This document shows, one piece after another, positions 25,960 through 35,700 of a DNA stretch of 64,000 bases. The notes below the pieces were generated by a model, which saw only the letters and a program-made list of their open reading frames with translations, made no database searches and was not told the DNA's origin. Origin of the DNA: Vibrio ishigakensis. Lineage in GTDB: Bacteria > Pseudomonadota > Gammaproteobacteria > Enterobacterales > Vibrionaceae. Location of the stretch: the NCBI RefSeq assembly GCF_024347675.1, contig NZ_AP024882.1:1736001-1800000 (forward strand), read 5' to 3'. Positions within the stretch are counted from its first letter, which is position 1; each line of letters starts with the position of its first letter. Position numbers and translations under genes: made by a program.

Positions 25960-26217
25960 TCACTCCCTCCGAGTGATTGATTCACAAGGCCGCGGTAAAC
26001 CCATCCGTGGGCGCTTGACGCTCGCCTCCCTGCGAGCGACACCTTGCTCCATCAATCACTCTCCAGTGGCAACATCAGTGGGATCCCAAGCTTAGTAAGG
26101 TCCCGGATTTGGGAGCGGCAGGCTGTGGTGCTCGGCAAGTGTTTGAGGCAAGGATGCCGAAACCAAGCCTACAGGGAAGTATTTACGGCGACTTGCCCTG
26201 CGTCACTGGCAGAGTGA
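25960..26217. other. Highly structured non-coding element, candidate structured RNA or dispersed repeat
   Basis: This part of the 25752-26319 gap is G+C-rich compared with its surroundings and packed with inverted repeats. GAGTGATTGA (25971-25980) pairs perfectly with TCAATCACTC (26052-26061) and encloses CCCA-TCCG-TGGG (26000-26011) and CGCTCGC-CTCCCT-GCGAGCG (26019-26038). An alternative TCACTC-CCTCC-GAGTGA hairpin lies at 25960-25976. GGCAAGT (26135-26141) pairs with ACTTGCC (26191-26197), CCAGTG (26063-26068) with CACTGG (26204-26209), and TCACT-GGCAG-AGTGA is at 26203-26217. No ORF of note covers it. Whether it is transcribed, and whether it recurs in the genome, is unknown. Confidence 0.55.
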
Positions 26218-26265
26218 GCACACGAATCTAAAGTACTAGTTGTTCCCGCTAAGCTAAGAACCAAA

Positions 26266-26297
26266 AAAAGCCCCGAGCTTTCGCTCAGGGCTTTCTA
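26266..26297. terminator. Terminator of the PL15-type lyase gene
   Basis: AAAGCCC-C-GAGC-TTTC-GCTC-A-GGGCTTT, an 11-bp stem with one mismatch and A-rich/T-rich flanks. It is placed 23 nt after the - strand lyase stop codon. Confidence 0.85.
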
Positions 26298-26319
26298 CTT
26301 TCTAGCCAACTATCTGTTA

Positions 26320-28398
26320 TTAGTTAAGTTCGATAGTTACTGTTTCGCCGTCTACAGTCAGCTCTAGAGTGTTACCTTCTAGCTTGTGAGACACTTCAAC
26401 TTGCTGGCCTTCGTTCTTATTTGGAACAAGAAGGGTAACAATGTTGTGCTCTTTAGAAGCAGCAAACTCAGTCTCAACGTGACGGTGGATTTCTAGGTCT
26501 TGGAACTCGTATGGGTCTACCTCACCGAAACCTTCAACGTTCTTCACAGACTGAATGCGATCTGCTTGGTTGATGAAGTTAACGTCTAGGTGTGCGTTCT
26601 CACCACGGATAGTGAATGACTTCTCGCCTGGCTCAGTTGCAAACGTAGTGTGCATTAGCCAAGTTAGGTCTTTCTCTTCGGTGAAGCTCGCCTTGTCCTG
26701 CATCACGAATACTTTACCCTGTACGAACCAGATCTTACGCTTGTAAGACTCGATCTCTGGAGTGAAGAACTTATAAGAAGCAGTCGCGTCGCCTTCAACG
26801 AATTTAACGTCTGACTCAGTATCGTAATCAGTGATGTTACCACCTGCTTCGATACAGTAGCGATCTTGGTGACCTTCGAAACCAGTGTTCTTGTTCTCAC
26901 CATACTGACCCTTGCCACCAAATAGAGGCAGGTTCTTAGAGAAAGTGTGACGACGCCACTTAGTGTGCATGTCTACACCGAAACCACCGTAGTAGCCAGT
27001 GATTGACGCTAGAGTCTCACCGAACGCATGTAGGGTGAATGCGTTTTGGTCACCGTGTGAGTGAGAGATAGAACCAAATGGAGAACATTTGTAAACCATG
27101 TGGATGTGCTCTTCACGCTCAGTCATACGGTTATGGAACGCAGCCCAACCTGTGATCGGGAATACTTTCAGTAGAGGGTCGTTTGACGGAGCTTTCTCTT
27201 CTGGAGCGTCCCAAAGAACGTTGAAGCGAAGATCGTCGTAGCCGAAGTCCCACCAACCAAAGTTGTAGAATTTAGTATGCGCTTCAGTATCACGACCTTT
27301 AAGTTGGTTGTAGTACCAAACGTACTCAGGTTTCTGGTTAACACCCGCGTAGTGCTTGATGTTGTAAGCCAGTTTTAGGCCAGGGAAGTCACCGATTGAA
27401 GACTGGTCACAGAAGCTCGCGCGCTTAGAGTGAACAGGCATGCAGTATAGTGGGAAGTCACCAGTGTTTTCGTAGAATGTTTTGTTGAACATGTCTACGC
27501 CACAGTATGCTTTCAATAGGTCGAATGCTTCACCTAGGAATGCAGTCTGGGTGTTCCAGTAGTCAGGACCTTCAGCCCAACCGCCGTCTTCACCACCCCA
27601 TGGTGGGTAGTGTACTGCGTAGTATTCTAGTGCGTATGCGATGTACTCGCCTGCTTTCGGGTGATCGTGGTAAAGCGCGATACACGTTGGGATGATAGCA
27701 GAAGAGATAGAACGAACACCGTGGCTGTTTAGAGGGTTGTTCAGTAGGTCAACCGTTACGCGTAGGTGGTGCATGATTTCGTCAAGGCGCTCGATCAGTG
27801 CATCTTGAACTTGCTGACGCTCTTCATCGGTGAAGTGAGCGTGTAGCCAGTCGTAACCCCAAGCCATAGCTGCGATTACACGGAAAGCCGCTTCGTCGTT
27901 ATAGCCACGAGAAGTTACGCCTTCTGGATCATAAGTAGACAGTTTTAGAGTCCAAGCTTTTGCTTTAGCAATTAGCTCTTCGTCTTCTTTAACGATACCA
28001 GCGATAGATAGGTTACGCGTAGCGTTAAGAGCCATTTGGCAATCAACGTACATTTGACGCCAGTAAGGACGCCATAGAGAAGCCTTACCTACAGTTTCTT
28101 CTGGGTATGCTTGTGGCTCTTCGTATGGTGCTGTGTCTAGGAACTTCTTAGTAGAGTTATTAAAGAAGTCGTCGAACATGCAGTAAGACTCGTCTGCCTG
28201 CACCTTCGCACGGAAATCAGCTAGATCTTTACCTTGAACTAGAAGGCGTGGGCGCTCTTCACTTAGGTTGTCTAGGAATGATAGGTCGAAGTCACGTTTC
28301 TGAACTTCGATAGGAAGTAGGTCTACTAGGTTACCAGCTGAAGTGTCGTTCTCCAGCTTCATCTTCCTAATCGCGTCAAGCGCTTTATCGCTGCTCAT
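26320..28398 (-). CDS. oalA: Oligoalginate lyase, polysaccharide lyase family 15 type
   Basis: A 692-residue exo-type oligoalginate lyase. An N-terminal alpha/alpha-barrel region contains LNSHGVRS (His226) and WAEGPDYWN (Tyr280). The 54-residue spacing equals that between the catalytic His311 and Tyr365 of the characterised PL15 enzyme Atu3025. A heparinase II/III-like beta-sandwich follows, with SHSHGDQNAF. It has no signal peptide and so acts in the cytoplasm, complementing the two PL17 enzymes. It is monocistronic, with its own perfect GntR operator upstream and a terminator downstream. The gene name follows usage in V. splendidus and is assigned by similarity of role. Confidence 0.88.
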   Translation of the reverse strand: MSSDKALDAIRKMKLENDTSAGNLVDLLPIEVQKRDFDLSFLDNLSEERPRLLVQGKDLADFRAKVQADESYCMFDDFFNNSTKKFLDTAPYEEPQAYPEETVGKASLWRPYWRQMYVDCQMALNATRNLSIAGIVKEDEELIAKAKAWTLKLSTYDPEGVTSRGYNDEAAFRVIAAMAWGYDWLHAHFTDEERQQVQDALIERLDEIMHHLRVTVDLLNNPLNSHGVRSISSAIIPTCIALYHDHPKAGEYIAYALEYYAVHYPPWGGEDGGWAEGPDYWNTQTAFLGEAFDLLKAYCGVDMFNKTFYENTGDFPLYCMPVHSKRASFCDQSSIGDFPGLKLAYNIKHYAGVNQKPEYVWYYNQLKGRDTEAHTKFYNFGWWDFGYDDLRFNVLWDAPEEKAPSNDPLLKVFPITGWAAFHNRMTEREEHIHMVYKCSPFGSISHSHGDQNAFTLHAFGETLASITGYYGGFGVDMHTKWRRHTFSKNLPLFGGKGQYGENKNTGFEGHQDRYCIEAGGNITDYDTESDVKFVEGDATASYKFFTPEIESYKRKIWFVQGKVFVMQDKASFTEEKDLTWLMHTTFATEPGEKSFTIRGENAHLDVNFINQADRIQSVKNVEGFGEVDPYEFQDLEIHRHVETEFAASKEHNIVTLLVPNKNEGQQVEVSHKLEGNTLELTVDGETVTIELN

Positions 28399-28455
28399 GT
28401 CAACTCTCTTATCAAAAACTTGATGTTAGGGGGAATGAAAAATTCAATTAGGCTT

Positions 28456-28527
28456 ATTGTAATACAATTAATTGAGTTGGCGAGAAGAATCGATCACATT
28501 TGTGCCAATTTCGTGACCTACATCAGA
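28456..28527 (-). promoter_or_regulatory. GntR operator and CRP-like site before the PL15-type lyase gene
   Basis: ATTGTAATACAAT (28456-28468) is a perfect palindrome copy of the alginate operator, 58 nt before the start codon. CGTGA-CCTACA-TCAGA (28512-28527) is CRP-like with 8 of 10 half-site bases. If the start site lies near the operator, the CRP centre would be near -61.5, a class I position. Confidence 0.6.
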
Positions 28528-28744
28528 TGTCTGAAGCTAGGGAATCTATAGCCGAATCAATAATCACAACAAGTTAAGCAACTGATCGCACCATTCGCAA
28601 AGGCTCTAGCAAAACTATTTCAAAATATTTCACTTGCCATACTAATAGGCGTTTTAACCTCAATTTAAAGCCTTTAACGCAAATGAAACAGCATGATGCT
28701 CATTAAGTATTTATGAAATTCACTGTAAGTTCCGTAATCGTTTA

Positions 28745-28782
28745 CGTGATCTGTATCAAATTAATAATGCAACCGATTGCGC
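28745..28782 (+). promoter_or_regulatory. CRP-like site next to a CytR/PurR-like operator before the nucleotidase gene
   Basis: CGTGA-TCTGTA-TCAAA (28745-28760) is CRP-like, and its GTGAT-CTGT-ATCAA core also resembles an FNR box at 9 of 10. Six bases downstream, ATGCAACCGATTGCGC (28767-28782) matches 12 of 16 positions of the PurR box and contains TGCAAC-CG-ATTGCG, the CytR half-site layout. Both LacI-family regulators act on nucleotide metabolism, matching the downstream gene. The rest of the 28399-28901 gap shows nothing else recognisable. Confidence 0.5.
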
Positions 28783-28901
28783 TGTAACAAGTGTTTCTGT
28801 GGACACAACCAGAAACATCCGGACTTTTTCACGCCTTGAATCTGTCACATTAGAAATCCAATATGCACTGGATTTTTATTCCAACCTACCCCGAGGAAAC
28901 A

Positions 28902-31034
28902 ATGTCTTATACCAAGAACATTGCTTTGTGCAGTGCATTAACACTGGCACTAGTGGGCTGCAACAGCTCAAGCAACTCCACAGACGACAATAGAATCACT
29001 ATGGATCTACGTTTGATGGAAACCACCGACCTTCACGGCAACATGATGCCGTACGACTACTTCGCTAACCAATACGACTCAAGCTATGGCCTTGCGCGTA
29101 CCGCAGTAGTTATCGGTGAAGCTCGCTCTGAAGTTGAAAACAGCATGCTGTTTGATAATGGTGACCTTATCCAAGGTAGCCCAATGGCAGACTACCTAGC
29201 GAACCTAGGTGTGGCTCACCTTGAAAGCAACACTCACCCTGTTTATAAGGCAATGAACCTATTGGATTACGATGCAGCAAACATCGGTAACCACGAGTTC
29301 AACTACGGTCTTGATTTCCTACATGCGGCAATCGAAGGTGCTAACTTCCCTTATGTTGTTTCGAACGTGTTTGAATACAACGAAAACCTTTTAACAGCAT
29401 CTCACTTCGCGTCTAACAGCTGTGAAACTCGTATCGATGATGAGTTCCTAGCGAGCGCTACTACGGCGTTTAACCCTTACATCATTCTAGAGCGTACCTT
29501 TGTGGCTCGTGATGGTCAGGACTACACCATTAACGTGGGTGTGATTGGCTTTACTCCACCAAACATCATGAGCTGGGATAAGAGCTACCTTGAATGTGAA
29601 GTAGTAGTATCGGACATCAAGGCAACTGCCGAATACTATGTGCCTCTAATGAAAGAAGCAGGTGCGGACATCATCGTTGCTGTGCCTCACTCTGGCCTGA
29701 CTGGCAGTGATGCAGACCTGCCATTCCAAGAGAACGCTACCTGGCAGATCGCTCAAGTTGACGGTATCGATGCCATCATGTTTGGTCACGACCACAACAA
29801 CTTCCCTTCAACGACTGGCTTCTATGACGGTATGGAAGGTGTAAATGCACCAGAAGGTAAGATCTACGGCAAACCAGCTGTTATGCCTGGATTCTGGGGT
29901 AACCACTTGGGTGTTATCGATCTAGTAGTTCAAAGTAATGACCAAGGTGAAACCTGGACTGTGAACTACGAAGAGAGTACTGCTGAGCTTCGTGCTCTGC
30001 CTAAAGACAAACTAGAGATCTCTCCAGTTATTGCTGCATCTGTGGCTACAGAGCACGTGGATACCCAAGAGTACATGGCTACCCCAATTTTGGGTATCAC
30101 TCAAAAGATCAACAGCTTCTTCTCAGCAATCGTTCCTGATCTATCGGTACAGATCGTTAACGAAGCTCAGTTCCACTGGGCAAACCAACTTGAAGAGCTG
30201 AGCTTTGACAATGGTGAAATCCTGCTTTCAGTATCTGCACCATTCAAAGGTGGCCGTGGCGGTGCTGACGATTACACCAATATCAACGGTGATGAGCTAA
30301 CTAATGCAAGCGTTGCAGACCTTTACGTGTTTGATAACAACACACCTGCAGTGCTTAAGCTAACGGTTGCAGATATCAAAGAGTGGCTAGAGTCTATCGC
30401 TTCACAGCAGTATCAAACAGTAACCAACGAGGGTGATTACCTACTGAACCAAATGTTCCGTAGCTATAACTTTGACGTGTTCTACGGCGGTTGGGATGCA
30501 GATGGCCAAGCGATTGGTCTTCACTACGATATCGACGTTTCTCAAGCTCCACGTTACCAAGTAGATGAAAACGGCGAGCTAGTTACTGATGAAGAAGGTT
30601 ACGCAATACTAAACGAAAATGGTATTCATCGTCGTATCCTAAACTTCTCGTACGACGGTGTGGTGTTGGATGACAACCAAGTTATGTATGTTGTGACTAA
30701 CAACTACCGCGCATCAAATACTAAGATGCCAGGCGTTATGAACTCTGAACTGGCTCTTGAAGATGCAGCTTATACAAACCGTGAGCTAGTAGATCAATAC
30801 CTGAAGCACCTTGCTGAAACTGCTGGTAGCGAAACAGTAACGGTACCAGAGCACACTTTCGAGAACGCAGAGAACTTCTCACTAGTTGGCCCATCTCAGA
30901 CTTCAGTGAAGTTCCTATCATCACCAAACGGTGAAGAATTCTCACGAGAAGTAGAAGGCGTTACCTTTACTACTGATACTGGCAACGTTGGCGACAACGG
31001 CGGTTACAGCGTATACACCTATACCTTTAACTAA
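28902..31034 (+). CDS. 5'-nucleotidase / 2',3'-cyclic phosphodiesterase family lipoprotein (CpdB/UshA type)
   Basis: A 710-residue lipoprotein. The start at 28902 is preferred over an in-frame ATG at 28863 because GAGGAA precedes it and the lipoprotein signal (ALTLALVGC) then sits at the N-terminus. The metallophosphoesterase domain shows TTDLHGN, DNGDLIQGS, GNHEFNYG, VPHSG and FGHDHNNFP, the dinuclear metal ligands. A 5'-nucleotidase C-terminal domain carries FKGGRGGADDYTNI, which binds the nucleoside. Such proteins hydrolyse extracellular nucleotides so that the nucleoside and phosphate can be imported. Lipid anchoring is a variation on the soluble periplasmic form. A CRP/CytR-like promoter lies upstream. 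Confidence 0.9.
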   Translation: MSYTKNIALCSALTLALVGCNSSSNSTDDNRITMDLRLMETTDLHGNMMPYDYFANQYDSSYGLARTAVVIGEARSEVENSMLFDNGDLIQGSPMADYLANLGVAHLESNTHPVYKAMNLLDYDAANIGNHEFNYGLDFLHAAIEGANFPYVVSNVFEYNENLLTASHFASNSCETRIDDEFLASATTAFNPYIILERTFVARDGQDYTINVGVIGFTPPNIMSWDKSYLECEVVVSDIKATAEYYVPLMKEAGADIIVAVPHSGLTGSDADLPFQENATWQIAQVDGIDAIMFGHDHNNFPSTTGFYDGMEGVNAPEGKIYGKPAVMPGFWGNHLGVIDLVVQSNDQGETWTVNYEESTAELRALPKDKLEISPVIAASVATEHVDTQEYMATPILGITQKINSFFSAIVPDLSVQIVNEAQFHWANQLEELSFDNGEILLSVSAPFKGGRGGADDYTNINGDELTNASVADLYVFDNNTPAVLKLTVADIKEWLESIASQQYQTVTNEGDYLLNQMFRSYNFDVFYGGWDADGQAIGLHYDIDVSQAPRYQVDENGELVTDEEGYAILNENGIHRRILNFSYDGVVLDDNQVMYVVTNNYRASNTKMPGVMNSELALEDAAYTNRELVDQYLKHLAETAGSETVTVPEHTFENAENFSLVGPSQTSVKFLSSPNGEEFSREVEGVTFTTDTGNVGDNGGYSVYTYTFN

Positions 31035-31053
31035 TTTACCTACTACCTATATC

Positions 31054-31079
31054 AGGGTCGCAATCGCGGCCCTTTTTTT
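31054..31079 (+). terminator. Rho-independent terminator after the nucleotidase gene
   Basis: AGGGTCGC-AATC-GCGGCCCT followed by TTTTTT; one mismatch in the stem. Confidence 0.85.
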
Positions 31080-31162
31080 ATCGCATTTTTTACTTCTAAT
31101 TCATTGAACTTGATAAAGTTTTGTTAAAATTAATCTGTTCAACGAAAAGGAAGTTCGAGCAG

Positions 31163-32155
31163 ATGCCGAAAAAGAGAAAGCAAGTCCCTGTCATTCAAAC
31201 CCAATATGCCAAGATTTTCGTGGAGCTGTTTGCTGAAAACGGCTTTGATGTCCACCAATTGCTAAGGGATGCGGATCTTCCCTCTGATTTGATGGACAGC
31301 AATAGCGACTATGTACCATCTGAGAGTGTCAAACGCCTACTCTACTTGGTATCTGCGCAGTTAGGGGTGACCAATCTTGCCGATATCCTTTCACTTTCCT
31401 TTAAACGTAACATCATTCCTAAGCTACTTGATGGCATCTCCGGCTATGACACCTTGAGAGACGTACTAGAAGATATCGACAGTATCTTCACCTTCGACTC
31501 CCCCGGCTCATCGGTCTCCTATTCAGTAGAACATGGGCAGCATTGGTTTAATCGCCATACCAAGACCGAATATCAAAGCGAGTTTCAGTGGAAAGAGATA
31601 TTCCCTATTCTCTACATCGAACAGTTTATTAGCATGCTAATTGGTAAACCTTGGCGAGCAGAGAAAGTGCGCCTGCAAGGCGCCGAGTACGATATCGTCA
31701 AATCCGTGCTAGATAGCCGCTGTCAGATCTTCGTTATGCAAGATAAGACCGGCGTTTGTATCCCTGAAGAGTTTCTGGATTACAAGGTTTCAATCAAGCA
31801 AAGCACTAAACAGCCTATCGAATGGCATGCAAGCTTCACAGACAGTGTGTTTGAAACCCTGAGACCTTATTGTCTGGAGCAGAACCTCACCGTTGAGGAT
31901 GCCGCTGAGATTCTCGAATATTCTGTGCGTTCATTCCAACGGAGATTAAAAGAGGAGAACACCTCTTTTCGAAAGATAAAGGACAGTATCCTGCTTTCGC
32001 TGGCATGCGAGTTGATGGAGCAAGGCAAGACACTCACCTTTATTGCAAAGCAGTTGGGGTATCAGGACATCTCCCACTTCTCACGCGCATTTAAACGTAT
32101 TACTGGCCTGACGCCTAAGCTTTACAAGAAGTCGCTAGCCCCTGAAAAGGGTTAG
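31163..32155 (+). CDS. AraC-family transcriptional regulator
   Basis: A 330-residue regulator. The C-terminal double helix-turn-helix is clear, with LTVEDAAEILEYSVRSFQRR for the first and FIAKQLGYQDISHFSRAFKR for the second, ending in GLTPKLYKK. The N-terminal 220 residues resemble the arabinose-binding-like domain of the OruR/ArgR-type AraC group. The ATG at 31163 was chosen over an in-frame TTG at 31121 because AAGGAAG lies about 10 nt upstream. Its end overlaps the convergent gene by 4 nt. The target is unknown; the nearest candidate is the nucleotidase gene upstream. Confidence 0.88.
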   Translation: MPKKRKQVPVIQTQYAKIFVELFAENGFDVHQLLRDADLPSDLMDSNSDYVPSESVKRLLYLVSAQLGVTNLADILSLSFKRNIIPKLLDGISGYDTLRDVLEDIDSIFTFDSPGSSVSYSVEHGQHWFNRHTKTEYQSEFQWKEIFPILYIEQFISMLIGKPWRAEKVRLQGAEYDIVKSVLDSRCQIFVMQDKTGVCIPEEFLDYKVSIKQSTKQPIEWHASFTDSVFETLRPYCLEQNLTVEDAAEILEYSVRSFQRRLKEENTSFRKIKDSILLSLACELMEQGKTLTFIAKQLGYQDISHFSRAFKRITGLTPKLYKKSLAPEKG

Positions 32156-32586
32156 CTAGCAACCTGCGCGGTACAGTTACGAGATGCCAACTGAGCGGTA
32201 CAGTTGAGCTTTGCCGTGCAATTAGCTCCATCCAACCACAGGCTATTTAACTGGCCAAATTCAGACTGATAAGCCTGAAAAAAGCCACTTTGAGCCTCTG
32301 TCAGTTGTTCGAGGCTGGGTTCGTGGTGCAGAAAGCTACCGAGGTGCTCTATACAGAAGTCATGATACTCGCGAGTGAACAAGATGAATTGATGCCACAA
32401 AGCATCCACCTTTTCACTGTGCATGCCTAGGTTTTGATAACCCAACTTATTTAGCAGGCAATACTTCTTAAATTCATTTAAAGCGGCGTTAAATTCTTCA
32501 GCATTTCTAAATACTTGGCTTTGCATCAGTTTCTGCTCGAGAAACGGCGCTCGATAAGCCCAGATGGGGTCGTTAAAATTGTCCAT
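32152..32586 (-). CDS. GRDP-like small protein with a Cys-repeat tail
   Basis: A 144-residue protein. The central DALWHQFILFTREYHDFC and FLHHEP stretches match the conserved core of glycine-rich-domain-containing-protein-like (GRDP-like) families, whose function is unknown. After about residue 120 the sequence changes to a short tail with three copies of NCTA(K/Q): NCTAKL, NCTAQLAS, NCTAQVAS. The tail carries three Cys residues spaced 7 and 9 apart. It is convergent with the AraC gene, sharing 4 nt. No export signal is present. The tail could bind metal or be a modification site; this is inference only. Confidence 0.65.
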   Translation of the reverse strand: MDNFNDPIWAYRAPFLEQKLMQSQVFRNAEEFNAALNEFKKYCLLNKLGYQNLGMHSEKVDALWHQFILFTREYHDFCIEHLGSFLHHEPSLEQLTEAQSGFFQAYQSEFGQLNSLWLDGANCTAKLNCTAQLASRNCTAQVAS

Positions 32587-32697
32587 GAGGCTCCTCCTTT
32601 CAAACAGCTACACAGGGTGCTGAGTGGAATTTTCATGGTAATTCAACCTTAGTCTTTCACCGCGATTTTTCAATTTTACCCTCTGAGTTACAGGTCA

Positions 32698-32723
32698 TGA
32701 AAAACCCGCCACTTGGGCGGGTT
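32698..32723 (-). terminator. Terminator of the tricorn-type protease gene
   Basis: AACCCGCC-ACTT-GGGCGGGTT; on the - strand the stem is followed by TTTTTC. Confidence 0.85.
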
Positions 32724-32730
32724 GATTAGC

Positions 32731-35700
32731 TTATTTTTGGGTGTTGAGCTGCGACAGAAGTTGCTTCACCGCTGTCTCTAGCTGCACATCCCGATTTCGA
32801 GCAACGCTCTCTGGGTAGTTGTGCACCAGTACATCCGGAGTGATATCTTGGTTTTCAAGCCACTTGCCTTTACTGTCTTTGATGCCGAGTTGAGGAACAC
32901 CGTATTGCAATAGAGGCTCTTGCTGTGTCTGCCAGTTAACAAAGGTACCCGTACCTGGAACTGCATCACCCACCAGCTTACCTAGCTTATTATCTTGATA
33001 CAGCTTTGCCACAACGGAAGCGTCTGAGTAGCTAGATGGATTAGCCAACAATATGGTTGGCTTGGTCCAACGACGCAGTGGGAAGTTTGCTGCCTTGTAG
33101 CCGTCTCGACTGACCGCTTCACCGTAATCCACGCCAGACAGCAGGTCGATGAACTGATCATGAATATTACCGCCCGTGTTGTAGCGAATATCTATTACAA
33201 CCGCATCCTTGTCTTGGTTTTCACCAAATAGTTTATCCACCAGCTTCTTATAATCTTCCGACTCCATCTGCTGCACATGGATATAGCCGATACGACCCTC
33301 TGACAGTTTATTGGTCAAAGATTTACGCGTGTTATTCCAATAGCTGTAAGAAAGCTTGCTCTCTTTATATTGGTCGATTGGGAACACCTGAACCGTGTCG
33401 GTTTTATCCGAATCAGGGGCTTTAACGGTTAAAGTAGTAAGTTTGCCCTCTAGGTTTCTCAAATATGGATAGATGTCTTTGTCTTTAGCAATCGTCTTGC
33501 CGTTGACAGCCGTAATAATTGAGTCATCAGATATAGGAGAGTTTGGCAGGTCTACAGGTCCATTTGGCAGCACCTTATCTATCTTTATACCCTCACCTTG
33601 GTAGGTGTCATCATAGAAAACACCTAGACTAGCCACTTTCTCCCGATTACGACCAGCTCCAAAATAGTTTGCTCCGGTATGCGAAGCATTCAGTTCACCG
33701 ACCATCTCGCTCAGCATCTCGGCAAATTCTGGATAAGTATGGATCGAAGGTAAGTAGCGCGAGTAACTTTGACCCAATGCATCCCAATCCACACCGTGAA
33801 GACCTTTATCGTAGAAGCGGTTCTTAGTCATACGCCAGACGTGATTAAAGATATATTCACGCTCTTTGCCAAAGTTGAACTCGGCCTGCACATCGAAATA
33901 CTTCGCATCCGATTTATGGTTAGCGAGCGTTACCTTGTCGATCATGCCATTTCCAAGGATCACCACGGCGTCATTGCTCGGACTCATCTGCACATCTTTT
34001 ACCGCATTTTTAGGGCGGGTAAGCATCTGATTGAATTCGCCAGTTTTGGTATTGATGTCCGCAAACACGTAGTTGTCTTTCTGGGAATACACCACCAACA
34101 AGTCTTTATTGTCTGGGGACAAGAACATATCTTTGATATCTAATGAGAATGGCGTTAAACGATGCAATCTATTATCTAGACCATTCGCCTCAAACTGCGT
34201 CGATTTATCATCCTCTTTCTTACCAGACTTAATATCTGTGCCATCGTCCGGCCTAAACCAGTTGTAATCAGCCACTGGGTTTAGGGCAAGCGCATAAATA
34301 TCTCCTGCCACTGGTGAGCCATCGAGTTCAGTATTTCCGTCTCGTGGGGTAAACCAATATACGATTTGCCCGTCTTGGGAGAACTTAGGCGAATACTTAA
34401 TAAAGCCGCTGTTATTGAGCACCATTTTGTCTTGCTTACCTGAGGTATCAAACAGCGCTATCTGGTTTTTGCCAAGCACGGTACCCAGGCGAGAGACCAT
34501 ATAACGGCTATCCGGCGACCAAGAGTAGTGCCAATCGCTAGCCTCGTATGAATAAAACTCTTTCGCTGAGATAAGGGTTTCGGTGCTGTTATCTTTAAGG
34601 TTTTCCACCACTAGACTATTGCTGTTTACCCGATAAGCCAGTTTGCCGTTATCAGGAGAGAGCAGAGGCTGTGTCTCATCGACATCGGTCTGGGTAATTG
34701 CCTGCTCATTAATGTTAGAGGCAGTGATAAAGCTCTCATCCGTTGGCGCTATCTCGCTCTTATATATATCCCAGTTACCGTTTCGCTCAGAGGTGTAATA
34801 GAGACTTTTACCATCAGCGGAGAAAGAAACCGACGCCTCTTTTTCTGGGGTATGGGTAACACGAACCAAGTTGCCCGAGCGCATAGAGACTACAAAGATA
34901 TCACCACGCGCAACTATGGCCGCTTCTGGCGCAGTTGGAGATATAGCAAATTCCGAAATCTCGTACTTAAGATTTACATTACGACTGCCATCCTTCATTC
35001 CCAGCTTGCGGATATGAATGTCCACCTTATGACTCTTCTCGTCATCTTTAGCTTTTAACCAAATATCGCCGTCATAGCTAAATACAAGATCATCTTTGTT
35101 GCTCACTGACAAAGCGCGCACTGGAAAGTCTTTAAAAAAGGTTTGTTGAGTGGGTTCTGAATTTGAAGAATCTAGACCTTTACGCCAAACGTTAAATGAA
35201 CCCGAACGTTCGGAAAGATAATACATGGCCAAATCATCTGAAGACCAGTGAGCATCTCTGTCTTCCCCCTTGAACTGAGTCAGTTGAAGGTGCTTGCCCC
35301 CCTGATAAAGCCAGATATCTCGCGCCGCCGATGAGGTGTGATGTTTGCGATACGCCTGCTCGACAAACGAAGGTCGGTTGGTATAAAGATAGCCCTGCTT
35401 GTTGTGCGCACTGGCAAAACTGCTGATCCCATTAGCCAACTCTAGCTTTTCACGACCACCTTGTGAGCCTACCGAATAGAGATAAAAGGCTTCACCGAAG
35501 AAACCATCGTTGACGTTCTTATCGCTTCGACCGATACGCATGGATTCAAAATAGATACGCTGTCCATCTGAACTGAATGCATAGGGTACATCCTGGCTTG
35601 GATGGTAGGTAAGGCGTGTTAGCTCTCCGCTTTGCACATCCATAGAAAACACATCCCCTGCCCCATATCGATTGGAACTAAAGGCGATGGACTTCCCATC

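Noticed and set aside
28863..28901. N-terminal extension of the nucleotidase from an earlier ATG
   Set aside because: The later ATG has a ribosome site and puts the lipoprotein signal at the N-terminus.
31121..31162. TTG start for the AraC-family gene
   Set aside because: The ATG at 31163 has a well-placed AAGGAAG and begins the conserved protein.
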